Notes: generated from the sequence alone by a model not told the origin. 64,000 nt of DNA from Amycolatopsis acidiphila (GCF_021391495.1 NZ_CP090063.1:4588001-4652000), one strand, 5' to 3'; shown: positions 50,159 to 59,211, counted from the first letter of the stretch. Numbers and translations: made by a program.

Positions 50159-51316
50159 GTGACCGTCCCGAGTGGACTGGCCGGGGGTCCGGTCTACCTG
50201 GACCACAACGCGACCACCCCCGTCGACCCCCGCGTCGCCGAAGCCGCCCTGCCCTACCTCGCCACCCACTTCGGCAACCCCTCCAGCGGGCACGCCTACG
50301 GCCACGCCGCCAGTGCCGCCGTCGTGGCCGCGCGGGCGCAGGTGGCCGCGTTCCTCGGCTGCGCGGCGGAGGAGATCGTGTTCACCGGCGGCGGTTCCGA
50401 CGCCGACACCCTCGCCGTCCGCGGCGCCGCGCTCGCGCACCCCGGCGACCACGTCATCACCCAGGTCACCGAGCACCCGGCCGTCCTCGCGGTGTGCGAG
50501 AGCCTCGAACGGCTGCACGGCTTCCGGGTCACCCGGCTGCCGGTCGACGAGACCGGCCTCGTGCGCCCGGCGGACCTGCGGGCCGCGCTGACCCCCGGCA
50601 CGGTGCTGGTGTCGGTCATGCACGCCAACAACGAGACCGGCACGATCCAGCCGGTCCGCGAGCTCGCGGCGATCGCGCACGAGGCCGGCGCGCTGTTCCA
50701 CACCGACGCCGCGCAGACCGCCGGGAAGATCCCGGTCTCCGTGCGGGACCTCGGTGTCGACCTGCTGTCGATCACCGGCCACAAGTTCTACGCACCGAAG
50801 GGTGTCGGCGCGCTGTACCTCCGCGCCGGGCTCGGCCTCGAACCGTCGACGTACGGCGGCGGGCAGGAACGCGGCCTGCGCGCGGGGACCGAGAACGTCG
50901 CGCTCATCGCGGCGCTCGGGCGGGCCGCCGAGCTCTGCGACGTCAGCGCGGCCGAGCGCACCCGGCTCCAGGTGCTGCGCGAGCTGCTGCACAGCACCCT
51001 GCGGCAGCGGCTGCCCGGCCGGGTCCGGCTCAACGGGCATCCCGGGCTGCGGCTGCCCAACACGCTCAACGTCAGCGTCGAGGGCGTGCCGGCGGCCGAG
51101 TTGCTGGCCGCCGTGCCGGAGGTGGCCACGTCCACCGGCTCGGCCTGTCACGAGGGCGACGTGCGGCCCTCGCCGGTGCTCACCGCGATGGGGCTGCCGG
51201 CTTCGCGGGCCACGTCGGCGCTGCGCCTGACGCTCGGGCGCTGGACCGGCGAGGACGACGTCCTGCGCGCCGCGCACCAGCTCGCCGACGCGGTGCCGGT
51301 GCCTACTCCCCGGTGA
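50159..51316 (+). CDS. Cysteine desulfurase (NifS/IscS family)
   Basis: A 385-aa PLP enzyme that takes sulfur from cysteine to form an enzyme persulfide. VYLDHNATTPVDPRVAEAAL (N-terminus), FGNPSSGHAYGHAA, SVMHANNETGTIQPVRELAA, PLP lysine near residue 209 in LLSITGHKFYAPKGVGALYL, GGGQERGLRAGTENV and the active-site Cys near 330 in TSTGSACHEGDVRPSPVL. GTG 50159 start. No iscU, thiolation or dnd genes lie nearby, so the sulfur acceptor is unknown. Its 3' end overlaps the convergent DinB gene by 14 nt. Confidence 0.94.
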   Translation: MTVPSGLAGGPVYLDHNATTPVDPRVAEAALPYLATHFGNPSSGHAYGHAASAAVVAARAQVAAFLGCAAEEIVFTGGGSDADTLAVRGAALAHPGDHVITQVTEHPAVLAVCESLERLHGFRVTRLPVDETGLVRPADLRAALTPGTVLVSVMHANNETGTIQPVRELAAIAHEAGALFHTDAAQTAGKIPVSVRDLGVDLLSITGHKFYAPKGVGALYLRAGLGLEPSTYGGGQERGLRAGTENVALIAALGRAAELCDVSAAERTRLQVLRELLHSTLRQRLPGRVRLNGHPGLRLPNTLNVSVEGVPAAELLAAVPEVATSTGSACHEGDVRPSPVLTAMGLPASRATSALRLTLGRWTGEDDVLRAAHQLADAVPVPTPR

Positions 51317-51842
51317 GCCCATCCACCGCCTCGCGGATGAGGTCGGCGTGACCGTTGTGCCGCGCGTACTCCTCGATCAGGTGGCACAGCATCCAGCGCA
51401 GGCTGGGCGCCCTGCCGTCGGCCCAGGTGCGCCGGGCGAGCCTGCCGGGCCCGCCGTCGGCCAGCGCGTCGGCGACCTGTGCCCGCGAGCGCGCCACGGT
51501 GTCGCGCCAGAGCACGCGCAGCTGCTCCGGGGTGTCCCCGGCAGCCGAGTGCCACTCCCAGTCCGGGTCGGCGTCCCAGTCCACAGTGGACCACGGCGGG
51601 CGCGGGCCGTGTCCGTGCAGCCACCGCGAGAACCAGTGGTCCTCGACGTAGGCGAGATGCTTGAGCATGCCGCCGAGCGTCATCGTCGAGACGCCGACGG
51701 TCGCCCGGAGGCCGGCCGCGTCCAGCCCCGCGCACTTCCACTCGAAGGTCGCGCGCAGGAAGTCCAGGAATCCCAGCAGCGTCTCGACCTCACCGGCCGC
51801 GAGGGGTGGTTCCGGGCGGCCCTGCTCGTCCACGTCGGTCAT
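51303..51842 (-). CDS. DinB-like (DUF664) four-helix metal-binding protein
   Basis: A 179-aa DinB-superfamily protein, the group that includes mycothiol S-transferases of actinomycetes. Three histidines typical of the metal site lie in GGMLKHLAYVEDHWFSRWLH and CHLIEEYARHNGHADLIREA. The first helix is EVETLLGFLDFLRATFEWKC. It likely conjugates mycothiol or acts on a small electrophile (inference). Overlaps the convergent cysteine desulfurase gene end. Confidence 0.9.
   Translation of the reverse strand: MTDVDEQGRPEPPLAAGEVETLLGFLDFLRATFEWKCAGLDAAGLRATVGVSTMTLGGMLKHLAYVEDHWFSRWLHGHGPRPPWSTVDWDADPDWEWHSAAGDTPEQLRVLWRDTVARSRAQVADALADGGPGRLARRTWADGRAPSLRWMLCHLIEEYARHNGHADLIREAVDGLTGE
51579..51591. 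repeat. GTCCACAGTGGAC palindrome, copy 4
   Basis: Exact 13-bp copy inside the DinB-like gene, where it encodes the Ser-Thr-Val-Asp stretch. Confidence 0.6.
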
Positions 51843-51882
51843 GAGCGCGAAGTCTAGGCGGGCCCACCGACACTGCCGGGCG

Positions 51883-53481
51883 TCACTTGCCGCGCCAGAC
51901 CTGGTCCCACAGCACGCCGGTGTCGACCACCAGCGGCGGGATCTTCGTGGTCAGGCCCGGGCCGGACACGCCCTTGACCGCGAGGTTGGCCGGGGCGAAC
52001 CCGAGTCCGAAGGGCGCGTAGGCCTTGTCGCTGATGTACTGTCCCGCCTGCAGGTACAGCGCGTCCCGCTGCCCGGGGTCGATCGTGGCCGAGGCCTGGT
52101 TGAGCAGGTCGTCGAGGTGCGGGTCGGACACCCCGCTGAACGGCGAGGTCGACGCGAACCGGAACGCCACCCCGACCCCCGACGCCGGGTCCCACGCCCC
52201 CGCGGTCTGCAGCATCGCCTGCCAGCTGCCGGAGTTGAACTGCTGGACCAAACTGGACAGCTGGTAGGTCTCGATGGTGACATCGATGCCCGCGGCCTTC
52301 CACTGCGTCTGCAACGCGGTCACCACCTGCTGGGCCACGTAGCTGCCCAGCGTGCCCAGCTTGACGGTCAGCCCGCCCAGCTGCTGCACCAGCTGCTTGG
52401 CCTTCGCCAGGTCGAAGGTCCGGTAGCCCGGCACGACCGCGTGGTGGAAGAGCCCGCCGCCGGCGGTGAACATCTGGCTGACCGGGTACTTCCCCTTGAA
52501 CAGCCCCCGCGAGATCGCCTCGAAGTCGGTCGCGTAGTAGATCGCCTGGCGGGCGAGCTCGTTGTCGAACGGCGCGGTCTTCGTGTTCAGCTGCACGACG
52601 TAGGGCGAGGTCGGCGGCTGGACGGTGACGGTGAGCCGCGAGTTCGCCTGGGCCTGCTCCAGCAGCGGCACCGTGCTCAGGCCCTCGTACGCCTGCGCCT
52701 GGCCGGCCTGCAGCGCCTGGTAGGCGGGCTGGTCCCCGCCGATCGACTTGAACGTCAGCTTGTCCAGGTAGGGCAGCCCGGCCTTGAAGTAGCCCGGGTT
52801 GCGCTCGAGGACCAGCTCGGAGCTGAGCCGGTCGGAGACGACCTTGAACGGGCCCGCGCCGACCGGGTTGATCTTGAACTGGTCCGGGCCGAGCCGCTGC
52901 AGCGCGGCGGGCGAGACGATCCAGTTGACGTTGGAGATCGGGAAGGCGTTGATCGCCGTCGCGTTGGGCTGGATGAAGTGCAGCACCACTGTGCGCGGAC
53001 CCTCGACGCTGATCCCGTCCTGGGCCAGCCGCCAGGTCGGCGCGCAGGTGCAGGTCGAGGTGACGTCGCGGCGGAAGTTGAACGCGACCGCCTCGGCGTC
53101 CATCGGGGTGCCGTCGGAGAACCTGACGCCGTCCCGGATCGTGATCTTCACCGTGCGGCCGCCGTCGAGCACCTGGTAGCTCTCGGCCTGGTTGGGCTCG
53201 GCCTTCGCGCCCGAGCCGTCGTCGTTCGCCGTGACCAGGAACAGACCCCCGTAGACCGCGCTCATCTGGGAGATGTTCGCGCCGCCGGTGGTGTTGGTGG
53301 CCGGGTCGAGGCCGGAGGGCCAGCCGCCCGCGAACGCACCGTCCTCCAGCACGGTGAGCTCGCCGCCGCGCTGGGGCGGCCCCACGGACGCGGCGCTGCC
53401 GCCGGAGGCACCCGGGCCGCCACAGGCTGCGACGCTCGCGATCGCCACGAGCAGGAGCGCGAACCATCGGGTCCTTCTCAT
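51883..53481 (-). CDS. Peptide/nickel-type ABC solute-binding lipoprotein (family 5)
   Basis: A 532-aa extracellular lipoprotein. Signal peptide with lipobox SVAACGG (Cys near 20), then the SBP_bac_5 layout: KAEPNQAESYQVLDGGRTVK-ITIRDGVRFSDGTPMDAEAV, YLDKLTFKSIGGDQPAYQAL, PPTSPYVVQLNTKTAPFDNE-LARQAIYYATD. Ligands of the family are peptides, nickel or other small molecules. No permease or ATPase genes are next to it, so it is an orphan binding protein. Confidence 0.92.
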   Translation of the reverse strand: MRRTRWFALLLVAIASVAACGGPGASGGSAASVGPPQRGGELTVLEDGAFAGGWPSGLDPATNTTGGANISQMSAVYGGLFLVTANDDGSGAKAEPNQAESYQVLDGGRTVKITIRDGVRFSDGTPMDAEAVAFNFRRDVTSTCTCAPTWRLAQDGISVEGPRTVVLHFIQPNATAINAFPISNVNWIVSPAALQRLGPDQFKINPVGAGPFKVVSDRLSSELVLERNPGYFKAGLPYLDKLTFKSIGGDQPAYQALQAGQAQAYEGLSTVPLLEQAQANSRLTVTVQPPTSPYVVQLNTKTAPFDNELARQAIYYATDFEAISRGLFKGKYPVSQMFTAGGGLFHHAVVPGYRTFDLAKAKQLVQQLGGLTVKLGTLGSYVAQQVVTALQTQWKAAGIDVTIETYQLSSLVQQFNSGSWQAMLQTAGAWDPASGVGVAFRFASTSPFSGVSDPHLDDLLNQASATIDPGQRDALYLQAGQYISDKAYAPFGLGFAPANLAVKGVSGPGLTTKIPPLVVDTGVLWDQVWRGK

Positions 53482-53716
53482 GGGTCCTCCCGCTGTCCAC
53501 CGCCGACGTGGCTCACCAGGGTGCCGTCGCGGCACGCCGGGGGAGGTCGGATTTCGTAGGGCGGAAGGGAACCGGCCGCGCTACGCCGGCGGGAGCAGCG
53601 GGACGCAACATCCGTCGCGGCCGCGGCGCACGGTTCCGGTGCACCAGCCCGTGGGATCGGTGGCGGCGCCCGCACCGCTCGGTCCACTTCGGACAGCGCG
53701 GCCGGGCGACCGGCCG

Positions 53717-54385
53717 TCAGCTCGGGGCGTCGATCAGCCCCTCGCGGATCGCGAACAACGCCGCCTGCGTGCGGGACGGCAGCTGCAGCTTCGTCAGCAC
53801 GTGGCTCACGTGCGTGCGCGCCGTCCGCTCGCTGATCGACAGCTCCGTCGCGATCTGCCGGTTCGACAGGCCGCGCCCCACGAGCGTGAGGATGGTGCGC
53901 TCGCGGGCGGTCAGCGCGGCCAGTCCCATCGGCGGCGACACCAGCTGCCGGGCCAGCCTGCCCGCCACCGCGGGGTCCAGGTGCACCTCGCCCCGCGCGG
54001 CCGCCCGGATCGCCGCCGCCACCTCGTCCGGGTCCGCGTCCTTGAGCAGGTAGCCCGCCGCCCCGGCCTGCAGCGCCGCGTGCACCCGCTCGGTCTCGCC
54101 GAAGCTGGTCAGCACCACGACCCGCACGCCGGGGTACTTCTCGGCCAGCATGCCCAGCGCCGAGATCCCGTCCAGCCGCGGCATGAGCACGTCCATCAGC
54201 ACGACCTGCGGCAACTGCCCCTGCGCCGCCATCCGGGCCAGGCCGGCCAGCGCGTCCTGCCCGTCGGCGGCCTCGGCGACCACCTCGATCCCCTCGGCGC
54301 TCTCCAGGTAGACGGCCAGCCCGCGCCGCACCACGGCGTGGTCGTCGACCACCATCACGCCGATCTGGTCCCGCCCCGTCGTCAT
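53717..54385 (-). CDS. NarL/LuxR-type response regulator
   Basis: A 222-aa two-component regulator. Receiver: MVVDDHAVVRRGLAVYLESA with the acidic pair, phospho-acceptor Asp in VVLMDVLMPRLDGI, VVLTSFGETERVHAALQAGA and GYLLKDADPDE with the conserved Lys. DNA-binding domain: LTARERTILTLVGRGLSNRQ-IATELSISERTARTHVSHVL. ATG 54385 begins 5 bp after the kinase stop codon (GTG 54394 would overlap it). Forms a pair with the upstream kinase. Confidence 0.95.
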   Translation of the reverse strand: MTTGRDQIGVMVVDDHAVVRRGLAVYLESAEGIEVVAEAADGQDALAGLARMAAQGQLPQVVLMDVLMPRLDGISALGMLAEKYPGVRVVVLTSFGETERVHAALQAGAAGYLLKDADPDEVAAAIRAAARGEVHLDPAVAGRLARQLVSPPMGLAALTARERTILTLVGRGLSNRQIATELSISERTARTHVSHVLTKLQLPSRTQAALFAIREGLIDAPS

Positions 54386-54390
54386 CGCGG

Positions 54391-55605
54391 TCACCGGCGG
54401 CCGTCCGCCGGCATCGTCATCCGGACGCTGACCCGGCAGCCGCCGGTGGTGTTGCCGATCTCCATGGTTCCACTCCATCGTTGTGCTCGCTCCCGCATCG
54501 ACACCAGCCCCAGCGCCTGCGGCCGCGGTTCGCCGGCCAGGCCCACCCCGTCGTCGCGCACCTCCACCATGAGCCGCCCGCCGCCGGCACGGAGGGTGAC
54601 GACCGCCGAGGTCGCCTGTGCGTGCTTGACGACGTTGTTCAGCGCCTCCTGCACGACCCGGTACGCGTCGTCCTGCAGCTCGGTGGGCAGGGGCGGCAGC
54701 TCACCGCCGGAGATCTCGATCCGCACGCCCGAAGCGGCCTGCACCGACTCGGCCAGCGTGCGCACCGCGGCGACGAGGTCCCGCCCCGCCAGCTCCAGCG
54801 GATGCAGTTGCAGGACGAGCCCGCGCAGGTCGGCGAGCGCGTTCTGGGCGAGGCCCAGCAGCTCGTCGGCGACCCCGCGGACCTGCTCCGGCGTCGCCGC
54901 GCCGACCTGGGCCCGCAGTGCCTTCGCGTGCATGCGCATCGAGAACACCTGCTGCACCACCGAATCGTGCAGCTCGCGGGCCAGCCTCGCGCGCTCCTCC
55001 AGCTGCGCCTCCAGCCGCGACCGCGCCAGCAGGTCGGCGGAATCGACCGCCGTCGCGGCCTGGTCGGCCATCGCGTCGAGGAACTCCAGGGTCTCGTCGC
55101 CGGGATCCTCACCGGGCGAGTAGTACGCGTTGAGCACGCCGACCGCACGCCCGCGCACGACGAGCGGGACGGCGACGAAGCTGTCCCACTCCGGCGCGCC
55201 CATGATCACGTGCAGCGGCGCCCACCTGGGGTCGGCGAGCACCGCGGCCTTCCGGTGCAGCACGACGATGCGCTCGGTCCGCTCGAAGGCCTCCACGAAA
55301 ACCAGCCGGGCACCCAGCTGCCGGCACTCCTCGAGCCGTTCGGCGAAGTCGTCGGCGTCGGTGAACCCGGCCTTGCCCGCGACCCGCATGCTGCCCTGCT
55401 CGACCCGCAGGATCTGGACGGCCGCGATGTGCGTGGCCTGCATGACCTCCCTGGCGACCACGTCGAGCGTCACGCTCAGTGAGGCCGCGTCCGCCACGCT
55501 CGACGCGGCGCGCGCGATCGCCGCGAGCCGCCGCTGGTGGTGGCGGCCGTCCTCGCCCGGCGACCTGCCGCATCCGGGGCACGCCCCGACCGCGTCCGTC
55601 GTCAT
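54391..55605 (-). CDS. GAF-domain sensor histidine kinase (NarX/LiaS-like)
   Basis: A 404-aa cytoplasmic kinase with no membrane segment. A short N-terminal CPGCGRSPGEDGRHHQRR could bind zinc; the GAF domain spans about 35-190 (LSVTLDVVAREVMQATHIAA ... FVAVPLVVRGRAVGVLNAYY). Dimerisation domain ERARLARELHDSVVQQVFSM with the phospho-His; ATPase domain with VVQEALNNVVKHAQATSA and RDDGVGLAGEPRPQALGLVS. Start ATG 55605 (GTG 55617 possible). Its cognate regulator is the next gene. The GAF ligand is unknown; in this family it may be heme, nitric oxide or a small metabolite. Confidence 0.93.
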   Translation of the reverse strand: MTTDAVGACPGCGRSPGEDGRHHQRRLAAIARAASSVADAASLSVTLDVVAREVMQATHIAAVQILRVEQGSMRVAGKAGFTDADDFAERLEECRQLGARLVFVEAFERTERIVVLHRKAAVLADPRWAPLHVIMGAPEWDSFVAVPLVVRGRAVGVLNAYYSPGEDPGDETLEFLDAMADQAATAVDSADLLARSRLEAQLEERARLARELHDSVVQQVFSMRMHAKALRAQVGAATPEQVRGVADELLGLAQNALADLRGLVLQLHPLELAGRDLVAAVRTLAESVQAASGVRIEISGGELPPLPTELQDDAYRVVQEALNNVVKHAQATSAVVTLRAGGGRLMVEVRDDGVGLAGEPRPQALGLVSMRERAQRWSGTMEIGNTTGGCRVSVRMTMPADGRR

Positions 55606-55745
55606 CACTCCCGTCACGCTGGACCCCTTCGTGCAGCGCCTTCCCTGCCCCGAACGGCACGGGCCGGCGCCCCCCAGTCTGTGCAGCCCGCCGCGACGGC
55701 CGCAAGTGGTTGCCGGATCTTTCGTGGCCGCCCGTGCCTGCTGTC

Positions 55746-55779
55746 CCGGGCATCCGCGACAAATGTCGCGGATGCCCGG
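55746..55779. promoter_or_regulatory. 34-bp palindrome in the kinase/amidohydrolase divergent region
   Basis: Two 16-bp arms (55746-55761 and 55764-55779) are perfectly complementary around two central bases; the inner part is CCGCGACAAATGTCGCGG. It lies 141 bp upstream of the kinase start and 210 bp upstream of the amidohydrolase start, so it is a divergent-promoter element or a hairpin in a leader RNA. Apart from it, nothing else is seen in the 383-bp gap. Confidence 0.6.
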
Positions 55780-55988
55780 CCCGCCGAACCGGGCCTCCTC
55801 GGCAGTGCCGTAGCGGCCGAGCGGGTCACTCCGGCCGGGGGGCGCCACGTATGCGTCCACTTCGGACCCCGCGCGCACGGAAAGGAGATCCTCTTCGAGG
55901 CCGACGAGCGGATTTCTTCGTTGTCAACGATTCCTCTCCCGTGGAATCCTGGCGGAACGCACTTTCCCGGAGAACTCGGAGAACGTAG

Positions 55989-56885
55989 ATGAACGGTCCC
56001 GCACGGAATGCGACACTGGACGTAGCCGCGCTCACCGCGATCGATGTGCACACCCACGTCCACCGCTCCGCTCGCGCCACCTCCGCCACCGAATCCGACG
56101 AGGCGATGGCCTCGATGGCGAAGTACTTCAAGACCGGCGCGAAGAGCTACACCGTCGACGAGCTGGCCGCCTTCTACCGCACGCAGAACATGGCCGCGGT
56201 GACGTTCACCGTCGACGTCAAGGACGCGCCGTCGCGGCCGGACCAGCCGGGCAACGAGGAGATCGCCGAGCGCGCGCACGCGAACTCCGACGTGCTGATT
56301 CCGTTCGCCAGCGTGGATCCCGCGCGCGGCAAGGAGGGCGTGCGGCAGGCGCGGCGGCTGATCGAGGAGTACGGGGTGCGCGGGTTCAAGTTCCACCCGA
56401 CCGCACAGGCGTTCCAGCCCGACGACCGTTCGGCCTACCCGTTGTACGAGGTGATCCAGGAGGCCGGGCTGCCCGCGCTGTTCCACACCGGGCAGACCGG
56501 GGCGGGCGCCGGGCAGCGCGGCGGGGGCGGGCTGCGGCTGCGTTATTCCAACCCGATCCACCTCGACGACGTGGCGGCCGATTTCCCGGACCTGACCATC
56601 ATCATGGCGCACCCGTCGTTCCCGTGGCAGGAGGAGGCCATTTCGGTCGCCCTGCACAAGCCGCTCGTGCACATCGACCTGTCGGGCTGGTCGCCGAAAT
56701 ACTTTCCGCCCGTCCTGGTGCAGTACGCCAACACGCTGCTGAAGGACAAGGTGCTCTTCGGCACCGACTTCCCGATGCTCACCCCCGAACGCTGGCTCGC
56801 GGACCTGGCGAAGACCGAGATCCGGGACGAGGTGAAACCGCGGCTGCTCAAGGACAACGCGGTGCGCGTGCTCGGCCTCGGCTGA
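55989..56885 (+). CDS. Amidohydrolase (COG2159, ACMSD-like TIM barrel)
   Basis: A 298-aa metal-dependent hydrolase/decarboxylase of the 2-amino-3-carboxymuconate semialdehyde decarboxylase-like group. Metal-binding residues: IDVHTHVHRSARATS (HxH), GFKFHPTAQAFQPDD, PALFHTGQTGAG, MAHPSFPWQEEAISV (His) and LFGTDFPMLTPERWL (Asp). Start ATG follows GGAGAAC. Neighbours (CoA transferase, muconolactone-isomerase-like protein, further amidohydrolases) suggest aromatic or CoA-thioester catabolism. Substrate unknown. Confidence 0.9.
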   Translation: MNGPARNATLDVAALTAIDVHTHVHRSARATSATESDEAMASMAKYFKTGAKSYTVDELAAFYRTQNMAAVTFTVDVKDAPSRPDQPGNEEIAERAHANSDVLIPFASVDPARGKEGVRQARRLIEEYGVRGFKFHPTAQAFQPDDRSAYPLYEVIQEAGLPALFHTGQTGAGAGQRGGGGLRLRYSNPIHLDDVAADFPDLTIIMAHPSFPWQEEAISVALHKPLVHIDLSGWSPKYFPPVLVQYANTLLKDKVLFGTDFPMLTPERWLADLAKTEIRDEVKPRLLKDNAVRVLGLG

Positions 56886-57030
56886 CCGGGGCCGTAGCCG
56901 GCGACGATCGCCGGGGTGCCGGGCCACCCGGCGGCCACCAGGCGCGCGGCGGGCATCCCGGATGAGTCCTTTGACGTATTTCCCGCGCCGGGCAGCGGTG
57001 AACCGGACGAGCCGCCCCATACTTGCTCCC

Positions 57031-57331
57031 GTGAAAACAGCGGCTGCGGTTCTGTGGGACCACGGCGAGGACTGGCGGATCGAGGAACTGGAGCTCGACG
57101 AGCCGCGCGAAGGCGAGGTGCTCGTCCGGCTCGCGGCTTCCGGGCTGTGCCACCAATCCGACGAGCACGTCCGCGTCGGCGACCTCCCGCTGGGGGCGCT
57201 GCCCGGCATCGGCGGGCATGCGGGCGGCTGGCCGACTGGTGACCCGGGAGTACACGCAGGAAGGCGTCAACGACGGGTACGCGGACACGCGCGCCCACCG
57301 CGACATCCGCGGGCTGATCCGGTACGAGTGA
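57031..57331 (+). pseudogene. NDMA-type alcohol dehydrogenase with large internal deletion
   Basis: The first 60 codons encode the N-terminus of an NDMA-type alcohol dehydrogenase (VKTAAAVLWDHGEDWRIEEL, VRLAASGLCHQSDEHVRVGD, GIGGHA). In another frame the last 32 codons encode its C-terminus: RLVTREYTQEGVNDGYADTR-AHRDIRGLIRYE. About 280 residues, including the structural zinc and Rossmann domains, are deleted near 57225. It is related to, but distinct from, the intact enzyme at 5-6 kb. Confidence 0.8.
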
Positions 57332-57339
57332 GGGACGAA

Positions 57340-57609
57340 ATGGAATTCCTGGTGCGCCAGCAGAACAACACGCCACCGGAGGAGCGGGAGGCGTTGCGCC
57401 CGAAGGAACGCGCTCGCGCGCAGGAGCTGCGCGAGGCCGGGATCCTGGTGAAGATCTGGCGTGTGCTCGGCTCGACCGACTCGATCGCACTCTACGAGGC
57501 GGCCGACGCGGACGCCCTGCACGAAGCCTTGCTGTCGCTGCCGACGGCCCGCTGGATGAAGTTCCAGGTCGAGCCGCTGGTGACCCATCCGCAGGAGAAG
57601 AAGACCTGA
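57340..57609 (+). CDS. Muconolactone-isomerase-like (ferredoxin-fold) protein
   Basis: An 89-aa protein matching the muconolactone delta-isomerase family pattern: MEFLVRQQNNTPPEEREALR, ELREAGILVKIWRVLGSTDS-IALYEAADADALHEALLSLP and TARWMKFQVEPLVTHP. In the beta-ketoadipate pathway CatC isomerises muconolactone; related proteins without that activity also exist, so a specific reaction is not assigned. ATG 57340 lies 8 bp after the dehydrogenase remnant. Confidence 0.85.
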   Translation: MEFLVRQQNNTPPEEREALRPKERARAQELREAGILVKIWRVLGSTDSIALYEAADADALHEALLSLPTARWMKFQVEPLVTHPQEKKT

Positions 57610-57810
57610 GCGCGGGAAAGCTCCTTCGCCGGGGCCGCCCGGCGATCATGCCGATCGCCCGGGGAGCGACGCATGACTTACTCCCGGGCAACATTCGTCC
57701 ATCGCCCGGGATGCGTGCTGTTCCGTAGTTTGACAGATATGCGAACTCGACCGGTCAGCTGCCATTCGGTCGAGCACCTGCGCACCGGCGTGCGGTGCGG
57801 GCCACCGGGC

Positions 57811-59211
57811 TCACCACCGGTCCTGCATGATCCGCACGTCGTCGGCCACCGTCAGCGGCATCGCGGTCAGCACCCGCACCTCCTCGGCGGTGAACCCGCG
57901 CGCGACCTCGTCGAGCCGGAAGCCACCGCGAGTGCGGCTCAGCAGTGCCAAATCGGTCACGACGGCGTCCACGCAGGCGGGCGCGGTCAGCTCGAACTCG
58001 CACCGCTCGACGAGCTTGGCCTGCCCGGCCGAGCCGGTGTGCTCCAGCAGTGCGATCACCTTCTTCGCGCCCACGGCGAGATCCATCGCGCCGCCGATGC
58101 CGCCGCCGGTCATCGTGGGCAGCGTCCAGTTGGCCAGGTCCCCGCGCGCGGAGACCTGGTAGGCGCCGAGCACCACGGCGTCCAGCCGGCCGGATCGGGC
58201 GATCTCGAACGACGTCACACTGTCGAAGAAGGACGCTCCCGGCCGCAGCCCGACGAAGTAGCCGCCCGCGTCGTGCACGTCCGGGTCGAACGAGTCGTCC
58301 CGGATGATCGGGCCGTAGTTCAGCATGCCGTTCTCGCTGTGCAGGGTGACCGGGCGGTCGCCGACGAAGTCGGAGACCAGGGTCGGCAGCCCGGCACCGA
58401 GGTTGACCGTCGCGCCGTCGGGCAGCAGTGCGGCCGTGCGGCGCGCCATCTCCGCCCGGGTCAGACCGGGCTTGCCGCCGTACTCCCGGGCGCTGCCGGC
58501 CGACCGGCTGGGCCGCATCGGCAGGTTCTGCACGTCCAGCTGCACGGTGCTGCGCACGACCCGGCTCACGAACACGCCCGGCAGGTCGACCTCCTCCGGC
58601 GGGATCCCGCCCACGGGCACGATCTCGTCCACCTCCGCGATCGTGACGGCCGCGGCCTTGGCGAAGCTCACGTTGAAGTTCCGGCTGCCCCCGCGCAGCT
58701 GCAGGTTTCCGCGCGCGTCGGCGCGGTGGGCGCGGACGAACGCGAAGTCCGTCGTGATCGCGCGCTCGAGCACGAAGGGCCTGCCGTCGAAGTAACGCAC
58801 GTCCTTCCCCCCGGCGATGGCGGTGCCCACCCCGGCCGGGGTGTAGAACGCGGGAATTCCCGCGCCACCGGCGCGCATCCGCTCCATCAGGGTGCCCTGC
58901 GGGACCAGTTCGAGCTCCAGGGTGCCCGCACGGATCTGGCGCTCCGCCTCGGAGACGATGCCCGGGCGCGCCGAGAAGCAGGTGACGAGGCGGGCGATCT
59001 GCTTGTTCTCGGCGAGCAGGTGCGCGGTCGGCGTGCCCGGCTGGCCGAGGCCGTTGCAGTAGACGGTCGGCCCGGACGTGCCCTGCTCGCGCAGCGCGAC
59101 GATCAGACTGGACGGAAACCGGTGCGCGACCCCGAACCCGGCCACCGCGATGCTCGCTCCGGCACGGATGTCACGCACCGTGTCCGCCGGCGAAGCCTTG
59201 ACCTTGTCCAT
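57811..59211 (-). CDS. Succinyl-CoA:3-ketoacid-type CoA-transferase, fused A and B domains
   Basis: A 466-aa CoA-transferase in which both subunits are fused, as in eukaryotic SCOT and some bacterial enzymes. A-domain: AGASIAVAGFGVAHRFPSSL, YCNGLGQPGTPTAHLL, PAFYTPAGVGTAIAGGKD. B-domain after a Ser/Arg linker near 250: RAEMARRTAALLPDGATVNL-GAGLPTLVSDFVGD, and the catalytic Glu in LHSENGMLNYGPIIRD (about 294). It moves CoA from succinyl-CoA or acetyl-CoA onto a ketoacid or other acid, usually in degradation of aromatic or branched acids. Minus strand, divergent from the SDR gene at 59426. ATG follows GGGAGGC. Confidence 0.92.
   Translation of the reverse strand: MDKVKASPADTVRDIRAGASIAVAGFGVAHRFPSSLIVALREQGTSGPTVYCNGLGQPGTPTAHLLAENKQIARLVTCFSARPGIVSEAERQIRAGTLELELVPQGTLMERMRAGGAGIPAFYTPAGVGTAIAGGKDVRYFDGRPFVLERAITTDFAFVRAHRADARGNLQLRGGSRNFNVSFAKAAAVTIAEVDEIVPVGGIPPEEVDLPGVFVSRVVRSTVQLDVQNLPMRPSRSAGSAREYGGKPGLTRAEMARRTAALLPDGATVNLGAGLPTLVSDFVGDRPVTLHSENGMLNYGPIIRDDSFDPDVHDAGGYFVGLRPGASFFDSVTSFEIARSGRLDAVVLGAYQVSARGDLANWTLPTMTGGGIGGAMDLAVGAKKVIALLEHTGSAGQAKLVERCEFELTAPACVDAVVTDLALLSRTRGGFRLDEVARGFTAEEVRVLTAMPLTVADDVRIMQDRW

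Noticed and set aside
48642..50162. Long plus-strand open frame across the repeats and aldo/keto reductase remnant
   Set aside because: It crosses the TetR gene and the tandem repeats in a frame without recognisable domains; the true remnants lie in other frames.
50159..51316. dndA-type DNA phosphorothioation desulfurase
   Set aside because: No dndBCDE or ssp genes are next to it in the window, so a general NifS-type annotation is safer.
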